64,000 bases of DNA from Dechloromonas sp. HYN0024 (lineage in GTDB: Bacteria; Pseudomonadota; Gammaproteobacteria; Burkholderiales; Rhodocyclaceae). Under the pieces are notes generated by a model that ran no database searches, was not told the origin of the DNA, and worked only from the letters and a program-made list of their open reading frames with translations. The DNA is taken from assembly GCF_003441615.1 (NCBI RefSeq), contig NZ_CP031842.1, positions 1,072,501 through 1,136,500 on the forward strand, given 5' to 3'. Both the position numbers and the translations under genes were made by a program. How positions within the stretch are numbered: the first letter of the stretch is position 1; each line of letters begins with the position of its first letter. Below, in pieces: positions 44,520 to 54,853 of this stretch.

Positions 44520-45674
44520 ATGATTGAACGACCCGCCGCCGGTGAACGTGCGGTGATCGTTCAGCTTGATTTTGGTCAGCCCGATCTCGAGGATCAGCTT
44601 GAAGAGGTGCGTTTGCTCGCCGAATCGGCTGGTGGCGTGGTCGTGGCCGAAGTCTTTGGTCGGCGCGCCAGCCCCGATCCCAAAACGTTTGCCGGAAAAG
44701 GCAAGGTTGATGAAATCGGCGACATGCTGGCAGCCGGCCAGGCCGATCTGGTTATTTTTAACCATGAGCTTTCGCCTGCGCAGGAACGGAATCTCGAACG
44801 GGCACTCAAATGCCGGGTGATCGATCGAACCAGCCTGATTCTGGATATTTTTGCCTTGCGTGCCTCAAGTGCGGAGGGCAAGTTGCAGGTTGAACTGGCG
44901 CAGCTTGAACACCTGTCAACTCGGCTGGTGCGCGGGTGGACTCACCTTGAGCGGCAGCGCGGTGGTATCGGCATGCGCGGTCCGGGTGAGAAGCAGCTGG
45001 AAACAGACCGCCGCCTGCTCGGCAACCGTGTCAAGCTATTGAAGGATCGATTGCAGAAACTGTCACGCCAACGCGGTGTGCAGCGCAAGGCGCGAATGCG
45101 CGGCGATGTCCTCAATGTGTCGCTGGTCGGTTATACCAATGCCGGCAAGTCGACCTTGTTCAATGCGCTGACCCACGCCGGTGTTTTTGCGGCCGATCAA
45201 TTGTTTGCCACGCTGGATACGACATCACGCAAGCTGTGGATCGCCGGTGCCGGCAATATCGTGATTTCGGATACGGTCGGCTTCATTCGTGATCTGCCGC
45301 ACTCGCTGGTCGATGCGTTTCATGCCACACTCGAGGTGGCGACACATGCCGACTTGTTGTTGCATGTGGTTGATAGTGCCAGTCATGCCCGTGACGAGCA
45401 GATTGAGGAAGTGAATAAGGTGCTCTGTGAAATTGGCGCCGATGACGTCAGGCAGCTGGTTGCCTGGAACAAGATAGACCTGACCGAGGCCCAGCCGGGC
45501 ATCGAGCGGGACGAGTATGGTAATATCGCGCGCGTTCGAGTCAGTGCGCGGACTGGAGAAGGCCTGGATTTGCTGCGTGAATCCCTGGCCGAATATGCCC
45601 GAGCCAAGGCTGAAGCCCGTCAGAAGGCGATAGCCGACGCTGAATTTGAAGCACAACACGACTACATCAACTGA
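44520..45674 (+). CDS. hflX: Ribosome-splitting GTPase HflX
   Basis: 384 aa. The N-terminal glycine-rich domain includes the family mark GPGEKQLETDRRLL; the GTPase domain has GYTNAGKSTLFNAL, the G3 VISDTVGFIRDLPH and AWNKIDL. It separates stalled 70S ribosomes. ATG 44520 with a moderate AGGAA site. Order hfq-hflX-hflK-hflC is the classical one. Confidence 0.97.
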   Translation: MIERPAAGERAVIVQLDFGQPDLEDQLEEVRLLAESAGGVVVAEVFGRRASPDPKTFAGKGKVDEIGDMLAAGQADLVIFNHELSPAQERNLERALKCRVIDRTSLILDIFALRASSAEGKLQVELAQLEHLSTRLVRGWTHLERQRGGIGMRGPGEKQLETDRRLLGNRVKLLKDRLQKLSRQRGVQRKARMRGDVLNVSLVGYTNAGKSTLFNALTHAGVFAADQLFATLDTTSRKLWIAGAGNIVISDTVGFIRDLPHSLVDAFHATLEVATHADLLLHVVDSASHARDEQIEEVNKVLCEIGADDVRQLVAWNKIDLTEAQPGIERDEYGNIARVRVSARTGEGLDLLRESLAEYARAKAEARQKAIADAEFEAQHDYIN

Positions 45675-45710
45675 ACCCCGACATCCATGATTCCGACCCT
45701 AGGTATTTTC

Positions 45711-47018
45711 ATGTCGCTCAATGACCCGCAGTGGGGTAATCGCGGCGGCAATGACGATGACAAATCCGGTGGCAACGGCCCGCGCCGACCCAATGATGGC
45801 CCGCCCGACCTCGAAGAGTTGTGGCGCGACTTCAATCGCAAGCTTTCCGGCATGTTCGGCAAGAAGGGCGGTGGTGGCGGCAGTGGCGGCGGCGATGGTC
45901 CGCGCATGCCGAATATCGATTTCAATCCCAAATTTGTCGGCGGCGGCGTCGGCCTGATTGCCGGTCTGGTCGCCGTCGTCTGGCTGGCTTCTGGTTTCTA
46001 CATCGTCGACGCCTCGCAGCGCGGCCTGGTACTCCAGTTCGGCAGCTTCAAGGAAGCTACTGACCCCGGCCTGCGCTGGCGCCTGCCCTATCCGATCCAG
46101 TCGCACGAGCTGGTCAACCTGACCGGCGTGCGCACCATCGAAATCGGCTATCGCGGCAGTGAGCGCAACAAGGTGCTCAAGGAAGCCCTGATGCTGACCG
46201 ATGACGAAAACATCGTGAACATACAGTTCGCTGTTCAATATGTCCTCAAGGATCCGGTCGAGTATCTGTTCAATAACCGGTCGACCGATGAAGCCGTGAT
46301 GGGTGCAGCCGAGTCGGCTGTAAGAGAAATCGTCGGCAAGAGCAAGATGGACTACGTGCTCTACGAAGGTCGCGAGCAGATTGCCACCCAGGCCGCCAAG
46401 CTCATGCAGGATATTCTGGATCGTTACCAGAGCGGTATCCTGATTTCCAAGGTAACCATGCAGAATGCCCAGCCACCGGAGCAGGTTCAGGCGGCTTTTG
46501 ACGATGCGGTCAAGGCCGGTCAGGATCGCGAGCGGCAGAAAAACGAAGGTCAGGCCTTCGCCAACGACGTGATTCCCAAGGCCAAGGGTACGGCCGCCCG
46601 TCTGTTGCAGGAAGCCGATGGTTACAAGCAGCGCGTCATTCAGTCAGCCGAGGGCGATGCCTCGCGCTTCAAGCAGGTGCTGACCGAGTATGCCAAGGCA
46701 CCGGAAGTGACGCGTCAGCGCATGTATCTGGAAACCATGCAGCAGATTTATGCCAACACCAGCAAGGTTCTGGTCGATGCCAAGGGTCAGGGCAATCTGC
46801 TCTACCTGCCGCTCGACAAGCTGATGCAGGCGACTGCTGCGGCGACTGCCGCGCAGGCGGCACCGGAAGCCTCGGTTGCTCCGTCGACCGCCAAGGCGGC
46901 TCCGCTATCGACCGATGCGCCGCCACAGCTTGAGGCGGCACCAAAGGTGGGTGGCGGTTCGAATTCTTCAAGTTCGCGCGATGGTTCGCTGCGTTCGCGT
47001 GATCGGGAGGGACGGTAA
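45711..47018 (+). CDS. hflK: HflK, subunit of the FtsH-associated HflKC complex
   Basis: 435 aa from ATG 45711 (MSLNDPQWGNRGG), the family start with AGGT in front; an upstream ATG at 45687 lacks a ribosome site. A glycine-rich N-terminus (GKKGGGGGSGGGDGP) precedes one membrane helix (about 78-98) and the SPFH/band-7 domain. A Ser/Ala-rich tail ends in SRDGSLRSRDREGR. With HflC it forms a large cage around the protease FtsH on the periplasmic side of the membrane. Confidence 0.97.
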   Translation: MSLNDPQWGNRGGNDDDKSGGNGPRRPNDGPPDLEELWRDFNRKLSGMFGKKGGGGGSGGGDGPRMPNIDFNPKFVGGGVGLIAGLVAVVWLASGFYIVDASQRGLVLQFGSFKEATDPGLRWRLPYPIQSHELVNLTGVRTIEIGYRGSERNKVLKEALMLTDDENIVNIQFAVQYVLKDPVEYLFNNRSTDEAVMGAAESAVREIVGKSKMDYVLYEGREQIATQAAKLMQDILDRYQSGILISKVTMQNAQPPEQVQAAFDDAVKAGQDRERQKNEGQAFANDVIPKAKGTAARLLQEADGYKQRVIQSAEGDASRFKQVLTEYAKAPEVTRQRMYLETMQQIYANTSKVLVDAKGQGNLLYLPLDKLMQATAAATAAQAAPEASVAPSTAKAAPLSTDAPPQLEAAPKVGGGSNSSSSRDGSLRSRDREGR

Positions 47019-47905
47019 TGAGTCCGCGTATCAATTTCCTCGGGGCAGTTCTCGCCACGGTGCTGGTGGTTCTTGCCATGTCGATCTTTACCGTCGATCA
47101 GCGTCAGTACGCCGTGGTTTTCCAGTTGGGTGAGGTCAAGCGGGCGATCAGCGAGCCGGGCCTCTATTTCAAGGTGCCGATGGTCCAGAACGTGCGCTAT
47201 TTCGAAAAGCGCATCATCACCCTCGACAATGCCGAGCCGGAGCGTTTCATCACCTCCGAGAAGAAGAATGTCCTGGTCGATTCCTACATCAAGTGGCGTA
47301 TTGTCGATCCGCAGTTGTATTACATCTCGGTCGGTGGTGACGAGTCGCGCGCCAAGACCCGTCTCAATCAGACGGTCAACGCTGGCCTGCGCGAGGAGTT
47401 CGGCAAGCGCACGGTGCATGACGTGGTCTCCGGCGAGCGGGACAAGATCATGAACCAGATGCGTGAAAAGGCCGATAACGATGCGCGCAAGATTGGTGTG
47501 CAGATCGTTGACGTGCGTCTCAAGCGCGTCGAGTTGCCGACTGAGGTTAGCGAAGCCGTCTATCGCCGCATGGAAGCCGAGCGCAAGCGGGTCGCCAACG
47601 AACTGCGTTCGGAAGGTTCGGCCGAGGCCGAGAAGATTCGTGCCGATGCCGATCGTCAGCGCGAAATCATCGTTGCCGAAGCCTACCGCGATGCCCAGAA
47701 GATCAAGGGTGAGGGCGATGCCAAGGCGACCAATACCTACGCTCAGGCCTTTGGCCAGAACCCCGAGTTTTACGCGTTTTACCGCAGTCTTGAAGCCTAT
47801 CGCGGCAGCTTCAAGAGCAGGAGTGATGTGCTGGTTGTCGAACCCAGTTCCGATTTCTTCAAGTACATGAAGAGTGGTGGACGCGGCGCTGACAAAGGCA
47901 AATGA
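47018..47905 (+). CDS. hflC: HflC, subunit of the FtsH-associated HflKC complex
   Basis: 295 aa. N-terminal membrane helix (LGAVLATVLVVLAMSIFTV), SPFH domain with DQRQYAVVFQLGEVKR, and a long coil rich in Glu/Lys/Arg (AEAEKIRADADRQREIIVAE). Overlaps hflK by one base (TAATG). Confidence 0.97.
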   Translation: MSPRINFLGAVLATVLVVLAMSIFTVDQRQYAVVFQLGEVKRAISEPGLYFKVPMVQNVRYFEKRIITLDNAEPERFITSEKKNVLVDSYIKWRIVDPQLYYISVGGDESRAKTRLNQTVNAGLREEFGKRTVHDVVSGERDKIMNQMREKADNDARKIGVQIVDVRLKRVELPTEVSEAVYRRMEAERKRVANELRSEGSAEAEKIRADADRQREIIVAEAYRDAQKIKGEGDAKATNTYAQAFGQNPEFYAFYRSLEAYRGSFKSRSDVLVVEPSSDFFKYMKSGGRGADKGK

Positions 47906-48087
47906 ACTCGACTCTGCTGCTGGCCTTCGCGCTGATGCTCGTGCTCGAAGGCTTCATGCCCTTTATTGCCCCGGCGGCCTGGCGTGAAACCTTTCGCCGC
48001 CTCATTCAATTTTCGGATGGGCAAATCCGCTTCGTCGGTCTGACCTCGATGCTGATTGGCCTGATCTTACTGATTGTTTTCTCATGA
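47902..48087 (+). CDS. Small DUF2065 membrane protein
   Basis: 61 aa. Two hydrophobic segments ([18 protein letters not shown] and [17 protein letters not shown]) around a basic loop ([12 protein letters not shown]), the DUF2065/YjeT pattern. It overlaps hflC and hisZ by four bases each, the conserved position in this operon. The function is not known; the linkage suggests a link to HflKC. Confidence 0.9.
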   Translation: MNSTLLLAFALMLVLEGFMPFIAPAAWRETFRRLIQFSDGQIRFVGLTSMLIGLILLIVFS

Positions 48088-49238
48088 ACTGGCTGTTACC
48101 TGAATACCTTGCCGATGCGCTGCCGGCTGAAGCGGTGCGCATCGAAAATCTGCGCCGGACGGTCCTTGATCATTTTCGTGGCCGTGGCTACGAACTGGTC
48201 ATGCCGCCGATGCTCGAATATCTCGAATCCCTGCTGACCGGTGCCGGCCAGGACCTCAATCTGCGCACCTTCAAGCTGGTCGACCAGCTTACCGGCCGGA
48301 CCATGGGCGTCCGCGCCGACATCACGCCGCAGGCCGCGCGCATCGATGCGCACCTACTCAACCATCAGGGCGTGACTCGTTTGTGCTATTGCGGCAGCGT
48401 CCTGCATACGCTGCCGGCAACCATTTCGGCCGGCCGTGAGCCGGTCCAGATCGGGGCCGAACTGTACGGTTTTGCCGGGATCGAGGCCGATCTCGATGTC
48501 ATTCGCCTGATGGCCGGTGCTTTCGAGCGGGCCAAGCTGCCGCTCAGCCGCATCGACCTCGGTCACGTCGGTATTTTCCAGGCGCTCGCCGAGGCCGCCG
48601 GTTTGCCGCAGGAAGCCGAGGAAAATGTCCTCAGCCTTCTCCAGGCCAAGGATGTGCCGGGTCTCGAAGAGGCCTGTGTCAATGTGCCGTCGCCCTATCG
48701 CGAAGCCCTGCAACGCCTGCCGCAATTGTACGGCGGCGCCGAAGTGCTCGAACGCGCCGCGGCCGAATTGCCCGCCTTGCCGGCGATTTCCGCCGCGCTC
48801 GACGGCCTGCGTCACCTGCTGGCCGGGGCGCCGGAACTGCCGTTCTCGATCGACCTGTCCGACCTGCGCGGTTATCACTATCACAATGGCGTCGTCTTCG
48901 CCGCCTACTGCCCGGGCTATCCGGCAGCCATCGCCATGGGCGGTCGCTACGACGGCGCCGGCAAGGCGTTCGGACGGGCCCGTCCGGCCACCGGCTTTTC
49001 GATGGACCTGCGCGAAGTAGCCCGTCTGGCGCCGGTTGGCAAGTCGAATGGCGCGATTCTGGCTCCGCATGCCAGCCATGATCAGCGCCTCGCCGCACAT
49101 ATCGCCGCCTTGCGCGAGCAGGGTGAAATTGTCGTTCAGCTGCTGCCGGGTGAAACCGCCTGCGAAGGCCCGGTCTGTGACCGGAAACTGGCGCTGGTTG
49201 GCGAACACTGGATTATTGAAGCAATACAAGAGGACTAA
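48084..49238 (+). CDS. hisZ: HisZ, regulatory subunit of ATP phosphoribosyltransferase
   Basis: 384 aa. A class II synthetase-like fold without the anticodon domain and lacking charging function: [70 protein letters not shown]. HisZ activates the short form of HisG in the first step of histidine synthesis. HisG is not in the window. Next to purA, as usual in betaproteobacteria. Confidence 0.96.
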   Translation: MNWLLPEYLADALPAEAVRIENLRRTVLDHFRGRGYELVMPPMLEYLESLLTGAGQDLNLRTFKLVDQLTGRTMGVRADITPQAARIDAHLLNHQGVTRLCYCGSVLHTLPATISAGREPVQIGAELYGFAGIEADLDVIRLMAGAFERAKLPLSRIDLGHVGIFQALAEAAGLPQEAEENVLSLLQAKDVPGLEEACVNVPSPYREALQRLPQLYGGAEVLERAAAELPALPAISAALDGLRHLLAGAPELPFSIDLSDLRGYHYHNGVVFAAYCPGYPAAIAMGGRYDGAGKAFGRARPATGFSMDLREVARLAPVGKSNGAILAPHASHDQRLAAHIAALREQGEIVVQLLPGETACEGPVCDRKLALVGEHWIIEAIQED

Positions 49239-49242
49239 TAAA

Positions 49243-50553
49243 ATGGCCAAGAATGTCATCGTGGTGGGTACCCAATGGGGCGACGAAGGGAAGGGCAAGA
49301 TCGTCGACTGGCTAACCGATCACGCCAAGGGGGTTGTGCGTTTCCAGGGTGGTCATAATGCCGGCCATACACTGGTGGTCGGTGAACAGGTCTACAAGCT
49401 GAATCTGGTGCCCTCGGGCATCGTGCGCGACGGCGTCGAGTGCTATATCGGCAATGGCGTCGTGCTCGACATCCATCACCTGCTGTCGGAAATCGCCGAA
49501 CTCGAAAAGGGCGGCATCGATGTCCGTTCGCGCCTCAAGATCAGCCCGGGATGCCCGCTCATCCTGCCGTATCACTCGGCGATCGACCAGGCCCGCGAAG
49601 GTGCCAAGTCGGAAGACAAGAAGATTGGCACGACCGGCAAGGGCATCGGCCCGACCTATGAAGACAAGGTTTCGCGGCGCGGCCTGCGCGTCTATGACCT
49701 GTTTCAGCCGGAACGCTTCGCCGAGAAGCTCAAGGAAGTGCTGGAATATCACAACTTTGTGCTGACGCAGTATTTCAAGGCACCAGCTGTCGATTTCCAG
49801 ACCGTCTACGATCAGGCGATGGCCGATGCCGAGCAGATTCGTCCGATGGTCACCGATGTGTCCGCAGCGCTCTACGCCGCCAATAAGGCCGGCTCCAACC
49901 TGCTCTTCGAAGGCGCCCAGGGCACCCTGCTCGATATCGACCACGGCACTTACCCCTTCGTCACCTCGTCGAACTGCGTGGCTGGTCAGGCCTCGGCCGG
50001 TTCGGGCATTGGCCCGGGCATGCTGCATTACGTGCTGGGCATCACCAAGGCCTATTGCACCCGTGTCGGCGGCGGCCCCTTCCCGAGCGAACTGGATATC
50101 GAAACCGAAGGCGTGCCTGGCTACCAGATGTCGCAGGTTGGTCGCGAATTCGGTACGGTTACCGGGCGCAAACGCCGTTGTGGCTGGTTTGATGCGGCTG
50201 CGCTGCGCCGTTCGGGTCGCATCAACGGCCTGACCGGGCTGTGCATCACCAAGCTCGATGTGCTTGATGGCCTCAAGGAACTGAGCATCTGCACCGGCTA
50301 CACGCTCGATGGCAAGGTCATCGACCTGCTGCCCATCGGTGCCGACGAAGTCGCCCGCTGTGTGCCGATCTATGAAACGATGCCGGGCTGGAGCGGTACG
50401 ACCTTTGGCGTCAAGCGCTGGGAAGATCTGCCGGCCGAGGCACAGGCTTACCTGAATCGCCTCGAACAACTGTGCGAAGTGCCGATTGCCATCGTGTCGA
50501 CCGGCCCGGAGCGCGACGAGACCATTCTCAAGCAGCACCCCTTCAACAACTAG
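49243..50553 (+). CDS. purA: Adenylosuccinate synthetase
   Basis: 436 aa from ATG 49243 ([20 protein letters not shown]), four bases after the hisZ stop and with GAGG in front; a longer frame upstream is inside hisZ. The GTP-binding P-loop is GDEGKGKI, and the catalytic region [11 protein letters not shown] and [12 protein letters not shown] follow. GTP-dependent joining of aspartate to IMP, the first step to AMP. Followed by a strong terminator. Confidence 0.98.
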   Translation: MAKNVIVVGTQWGDEGKGKIVDWLTDHAKGVVRFQGGHNAGHTLVVGEQVYKLNLVPSGIVRDGVECYIGNGVVLDIHHLLSEIAELEKGGIDVRSRLKISPGCPLILPYHSAIDQAREGAKSEDKKIGTTGKGIGPTYEDKVSRRGLRVYDLFQPERFAEKLKEVLEYHNFVLTQYFKAPAVDFQTVYDQAMADAEQIRPMVTDVSAALYAANKAGSNLLFEGAQGTLLDIDHGTYPFVTSSNCVAGQASAGSGIGPGMLHYVLGITKAYCTRVGGGPFPSELDIETEGVPGYQMSQVGREFGTVTGRKRRCGWFDAAALRRSGRINGLTGLCITKLDVLDGLKELSICTGYTLDGKVIDLLPIGADEVARCVPIYETMPGWSGTTFGVKRWEDLPAEAQAYLNRLEQLCEVPIAIVSTGPERDETILKQHPFNN

Positions 50554-50576
50554 GCGATAGCCGGGTTGCGGTAGTC

Positions 50577-50606
50577 AAAACGGGCCTTGTCGGCCCGTTT
50601 TTTTTT
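50577..50606 (+). terminator. Terminator of the hfq-purA block
   Basis: AAACGGGCC and GGCCCGTTT pair over the loop TTGTC, followed by a run of nine T. It overlaps the stop of the opposite small gene, so both transcripts end here. Confidence 0.9.
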
Positions 50607-50964
50607 AGCGGGCGGGAACCGCCTGCCAGCCTTCCGGGCAGGCGTTGGTGTAGGGGTAATACTGACCGGATGAGCCGCAGAAATACCAGGTTCCGTAGTT
50701 GGCCTGTACCGGCTGTGGCGGCGCGCTATAGACCTGGGCCGGGGCTGCATAGTAGGTCTGCGAAGCGACCGCAGTGCCGATGGCCAGGCCGGCGATACCG
50801 AGGATGGCTGCCGGACCGATCCAGCCGCGACCGCCGCCGTCATGGCGATGGTGGTGACCATGGTCGCGGTAACCTCCGTCGTGGCGACCCCAATCGGCCT
50901 GTGCCGAGGTGTTGACGGTGAGAGCCAGGGTGGCGGCGATACAGAGGGCGATAATTTTTTTCAT
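50605..50964 (-). CDS. Small exported Gly/His-rich protein with YYPY...CPEGWQ motif
   Basis: 119 aa from ATG 50964. MKKIIALCIAATLALTVNTS followed by AQA is a signal peptide. The mature part begins with a His/Gly/Arg-rich stretch (DHGHHHRHDGGGRGW), then one hydrophobic segment (IGPAAILGIAGLAIGTAVA) and a C-terminal motif CGSSGQYYPYTNACPEGWQAV with two cysteines. This ending is widespread in small envelope proteins of proteobacteria, whose function is unknown. The start at 50979 is possible but has no ribosome site. Probably an envelope protein. Confidence 0.82.
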   Translation of the reverse strand: MKKIIALCIAATLALTVNTSAQADWGRHDGGYRDHGHHHRHDGGGRGWIGPAAILGIAGLAIGTAVASQTYYAAPAQVYSAPPQPVQANYGTWYFCGSSGQYYPYTNACPEGWQAVPAR

Positions 50965-51224
50965 TTTTCGACTCGTCATTGTCGTTTGGACAAGCCGAAT
51001 AACGAGGCAGGTCACCGGGTGATGACAGTTGCTGTGTACGCAAGTGTGAGCAATTGTTACCGCGAGGCCAATTTCCTGCTGGAAACCTGATTGGTGGCGG
51101 GGAGGGGTACAATGACCGGGTCGCATTGGGCGACCTGCGGTTTGTCTGTGTCCTGAAGTCAGGACAGCGCTACCCAAGCAAAATACAGAATTAAGGCTCA
51201 GATCATCAAACGTCCAGCAGAAAT

Positions 51225-51254
51225 GAAAAAAGGCCTTGTTTTAACAAGGCCTTC
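51225..51254 (-). terminator. Terminator of tRNA-Leu
   Basis: AAGGCCTTGTT and AACAAGGCCTT form an 11-bp perfect stem with a two-base centre; on the minus strand TTTTTTC follows. It lies 13 bp downstream of the tRNA. Confidence 0.85.
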
Positions 51255-51266
51255 TATCAAAATCGC

Positions 51267-51351
<85 letters not shown>

Positions 51352-51391
51352 ACAGGTGCGAAGAGCCGCCATTATAGAGAAAGAACAAAAG

Positions 51392-53851
51392 ATGTCAAGA
51401 AAAAAGCTATCAAAAGTCCGTAGGGCTGATCCCTTCTTCGAACGCGAACTGGCACGCTATGAATTTCCGCTACCTTCGCGTGAATATGTGACCCAGGTTT
51501 TGACTGACGAAGGGCGTCCGATCGAGCTGGCTGAACTGATCGAATTGCTCGATATCACCACTACCGAGCGCGATATGTTTCAACGCCGGCTCGGCGCCAT
51601 GGAGCGCGAAGGCCAACTCATGCGCAATCGCAAGGGTGCCTATATCCTGCCCGAGCGGGCCAGTCTGACGGCGGGTCGTATCCAGGGACACCCGGACGGA
51701 TATGGTTTCCTGATTCCCGATGATGGCAGCGCCGATGTCTTTCTCGATCAGCACCAGATGGGGAAGGTGCTGCATGGCGATCGGGCGTTGGTTCGCGTCA
51801 CCGGCATTGACCGCAAGGGGCGTCCCGAGGGAGGCATCGTCGAGGTGACCGAACGGGTCAATACACGGATTGTCGGCCGGGTTTTCGTCGAGCATGGCGT
51901 CGTTGTCGTGGCCCCTGAAAACAAGCGCATTTCGCAGGATATTCTGGTGCCGCCGCAGCCCAAGGCGAAAAATCAGCCGCAGTCCGGACAGGTGGTCATG
52001 GTCGAGATCATCGAGCAGCCGAGCAAATTCTCGCAGCCGATCGGCAAGATCATTGAGGTGCTCGGCAACTATGCCGATCCGGGCATGGAAATCGAGATTG
52101 CGTTGCGCAAGCACGATCTGCCTTTCGAGTTTTCCCCGGCGGCACTGGCGGAAAACAAGGCGCTGCCGGATAAGGTAACCAAGGCCGACCTGAAAGGTCG
52201 CGTCGATTTGCGCGATGTCGCGCTGGTTACCATCGATGGCGAGACGGCCCGCGATTTCGACGATGCCGTCTATTGCGAAAAGAAGGGCCGGGGCTGGCGC
52301 CTGGTCGTGGCTATTGCCGATGTCTCGCATTACGTCAGGCCGGGCATGGCGCTCGACCGTGAGGCGGTGGAGCGCGGCAATTCGGTCTATTTCCCGCGCC
52401 GGGTCATCCCCATGCTGCCAGAGAAACTATCCAACGGTATCTGCTCGCTCAATCCTGATGTCGAGCGGATGGCCATGGTCTGCGACATGGAAATCAGTGC
52501 CAACGGCAAGATCGGGAAGTACAAGTTCTATCCGGCCGTCTTCAAGTCGCATGCACGCTTGACCTACAATCTCGTCTGGTCCTGGCTATCCGGTGAAAAA
52601 GTGCCGGAAACCGAGGTGCATCAGGGGGTTTTGCCCCATGTGCAGAATCTCTACAAGCTGTTCGCCGCCTTGCACAAGGCGCGCGGCCAGCGCGGCGCGA
52701 TCGATTTCGAGACGACCGAAACGCAGATGCTGTTCAATGCTCAGGGAAAGATCGAGAACATCGTCCCGGTGGTCCGCAACGATGCTCACCGGATCATTGA
52801 GGAATGCATGCTGGCGGCCAATGTCTGCGCCTCAAATTTCCTTGCCGAGCACAAGCAGACCTGCCTTTACCGCATCCACGCTGCGCCGTCGGAAGAAAAA
52901 CTGGCCAACCTGCGCGCCTTCCTTGGCGAGTTCGGCCTCGCCTTGGGCGGTGGCGACAATCCCCAGGCCAAGGATTACGCCATCCTGCTCGAGAAGGTCA
53001 AGCCGCGTCCGGACTTCCAGTTGTTGCAGACGGTCATGCTGCGTTCACTGCGTCAGGCTATGTACAGCCCCGACAACGTCGGCCACTTCGGCCTGGCCTA
53101 TGAGCATTACACCCACTTCACCTCACCCATCCGCCGCTATCCCGACCTCCTCGTGCATCGTGCCATCAAAGCGGTGCTGGCCAAGGAGGTCTATACGCCG
53201 GATCGCTCGTGGGACGACATCGGTCTGCAGTGTTCGAGCACCGAACGACGGGCCGACGAGGCGACGCGGGACGTTGAGAACTGGCTGAAGACCTTCTTCA
53301 TGAAGGAGCGCATCGGCGAGGAATTCGACGGCACGATTTCCGGCGTCACCGCCTTCGGTATTTTCGTCGCCCTCGACAGCGTCTATATCGAGGGCCTGGT
53401 GCACGTCTCCGAACTAGGAGCCGATTACTTCCAGTTCGACAACATCAAGCATCAGATGCTCGGCGAACGGACTGGCCAGCGTTTCCGCCTCGGCGACCGG
53501 GTCCGCGTCAAACTGGTGCGGGCCGACCTCGAGTCGAACCGTATCGACTTTGTCATGGCTGGTAGCGACAAGGCCTATGCCGGTCCGAGGACGGTGCCTA
53601 AAGCTGCGGTCAAGGCGGTTGGTTCGCGCCCGCAGGCCAAGGCTGCGGTGAGTTGGGATGCGGCGCCCAAGGTGCCAACCAAGGCCGGAAAGTCGGCTGC
53701 CAAGCCATCCTTCGGTAAGGCGGAAAAGCCGGCCGCCAAGGGCAAAGCGAAACCGGCGGGTAAAAAATCTTCGGCCAAGAAGTCGGCTGCACCAGGCAGC
53801 AAGGTCGGCGGCGGCAAGGCCGCCCACAAGGGAGGCGCTAAAAAGCGCTGA
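51392..53851 (+). CDS. rnr: Ribonuclease R
   Basis: 819 aa from ATG 51392. N-terminal helix-turn-helix and cold-shock domains (about 1-220), the RNB catalytic domain with DGETARDFDDAVYC and VAIADVSHYVRPGMALD (acidic metal ligands), and a C-terminal S1 domain (GEEFDGTISGVTAFGIFV). The last 85 residues are a Lys/Ala/Pro-rich tail (AAKGKAKPAGKKSSAKKSA), longer than usual and RNA-binding by nature. It degrades structured RNA. Divergent from tRNA-Leu. Confidence 0.97.
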   Translation: MSRKKLSKVRRADPFFERELARYEFPLPSREYVTQVLTDEGRPIELAELIELLDITTTERDMFQRRLGAMEREGQLMRNRKGAYILPERASLTAGRIQGHPDGYGFLIPDDGSADVFLDQHQMGKVLHGDRALVRVTGIDRKGRPEGGIVEVTERVNTRIVGRVFVEHGVVVVAPENKRISQDILVPPQPKAKNQPQSGQVVMVEIIEQPSKFSQPIGKIIEVLGNYADPGMEIEIALRKHDLPFEFSPAALAENKALPDKVTKADLKGRVDLRDVALVTIDGETARDFDDAVYCEKKGRGWRLVVAIADVSHYVRPGMALDREAVERGNSVYFPRRVIPMLPEKLSNGICSLNPDVERMAMVCDMEISANGKIGKYKFYPAVFKSHARLTYNLVWSWLSGEKVPETEVHQGVLPHVQNLYKLFAALHKARGQRGAIDFETTETQMLFNAQGKIENIVPVVRNDAHRIIEECMLAANVCASNFLAEHKQTCLYRIHAAPSEEKLANLRAFLGEFGLALGGGDNPQAKDYAILLEKVKPRPDFQLLQTVMLRSLRQAMYSPDNVGHFGLAYEHYTHFTSPIRRYPDLLVHRAIKAVLAKEVYTPDRSWDDIGLQCSSTERRADEATRDVENWLKTFFMKERIGEEFDGTISGVTAFGIFVALDSVYIEGLVHVSELGADYFQFDNIKHQMLGERTGQRFRLGDRVRVKLVRADLESNRIDFVMAGSDKAYAGPRTVPKAAVKAVGSRPQAKAAVSWDAAPKVPTKAGKSAAKPSFGKAEKPAAKGKAKPAGKKSSAKKSAAPGSKVGGGKAAHKGGAKKR

Positions 53852-53866
53852 GCCGAGCTGTCGCGC

Positions 53867-54730
53867 TCAATGCCCGGGGGGGGCGAGGATTTCTCCGGCC
53901 TTGAGCGCGATTACCGCAACCTGCTCCTCACTGAGGCCCGGTAGTTGTTCGGCTAGCCATTCGATTGAGGCGCCAGGGATGATCTCCTTGGCGGCAGCGA
54001 TATCAGCGGGGAGGGCCGGATCATCCGGGCCGCTGCTGAGATGCCGGGCGGTGTCGACACAAAGGCGTGACAGATTGGCGCGGGTATTGTCGATGCCCCG
54101 GATCAGTTGTGTCAGGAGTGTCGGCAGATTCCAGATCAAGGCGCATTTGAGTGTCAGATCCTTGAAACGGAAACCACAGGTGTCAACCTGGGCCTGTAAC
54201 GAGCGTGCCGAATGGCCCGAGTGCAGCGCTTCGAGGGCGGCCAGTGGGAGTTCTTCGGCAAAAGACCAGAGGAGCAGTTCGCCGATTTCGGCGAGCAGCG
54301 AAGCCATGGCGATTTCGTCGGGCGAAATGTCGGCACGCGCCGCTCCCCAGCGCAGGGCCAGGCGACTGGCCAGGTGGGCGCGGGCTTCGCATTCGGCCAG
54401 GCCGGCATTCGCTTCGTCGGTTTCCGGGCTGTCGAGCATCAACTTGTGCACGGCATCGGTGCCCAGTTGCATGACGGTGCCCAGAGGGTTGGTGGTTTCG
54501 TGGCCGAGGCGTTGGGCACGGTGTCCTTCGGCCTCGCGCAGCAGGCGCAGGCAGAGAAAGGGGTCGGCCGCGGCAATGTCGGCCAGGTCGATGGCCGCCA
54601 GTCGTTCGCCTCGCTCGGCTTCAAGTTCAAGTAGGCGTACTTTCGAGCGCGGCATGCAGGGTAGTTCCCGCCCGCTCAGGTAGGCTGCCCATTGATCGAC
54701 GCCCCAGCGCTTCTGGTGTTCCGACAGCAA
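53867..54730 (-). CDS. HDOD-domain protein
   Basis: 287 aa. TTG start at 54730 with GGAG eight bases before; no ATG is available until residue 26. The HDOD fold is seen from about residue 25 to 230: LADIAAADPFLCLRLLREAE, TTNPLGTVMQLGTDAVHKLM and IAMASLLAEIGELLLWSFAE, a degenerate HD domain without the full metal site. HDOD proteins are signalling or adaptor proteins of two-component and cyclic-di-GMP networks. It faces the hemerythrin gene across a 120-bp divergent region. Confidence 0.8.
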   Translation of the reverse strand: MLSEHQKRWGVDQWAAYLSGRELPCMPRSKVRLLELEAERGERLAAIDLADIAAADPFLCLRLLREAEGHRAQRLGHETTNPLGTVMQLGTDAVHKLMLDSPETDEANAGLAECEARAHLASRLALRWGAARADISPDEIAMASLLAEIGELLLWSFAEELPLAALEALHSGHSARSLQAQVDTCGFRFKDLTLKCALIWNLPTLLTQLIRGIDNTRANLSRLCVDTARHLSSGPDDPALPADIAAAKEIIPGASIEWLAEQLPGLSEEQVAVIALKAGEILAPPGH

Positions 54731-54853
54731 GCTATTTCTCCATTGGTGGCAATGCGTTGAGAGTCAGTCGCATTACCAAGTTTCACAATTACCTTAACAT
54801 CAAGCCAAATCAGGGAGGTAAAATAAATTTGTGTAACATTGTTCGGAATGTAA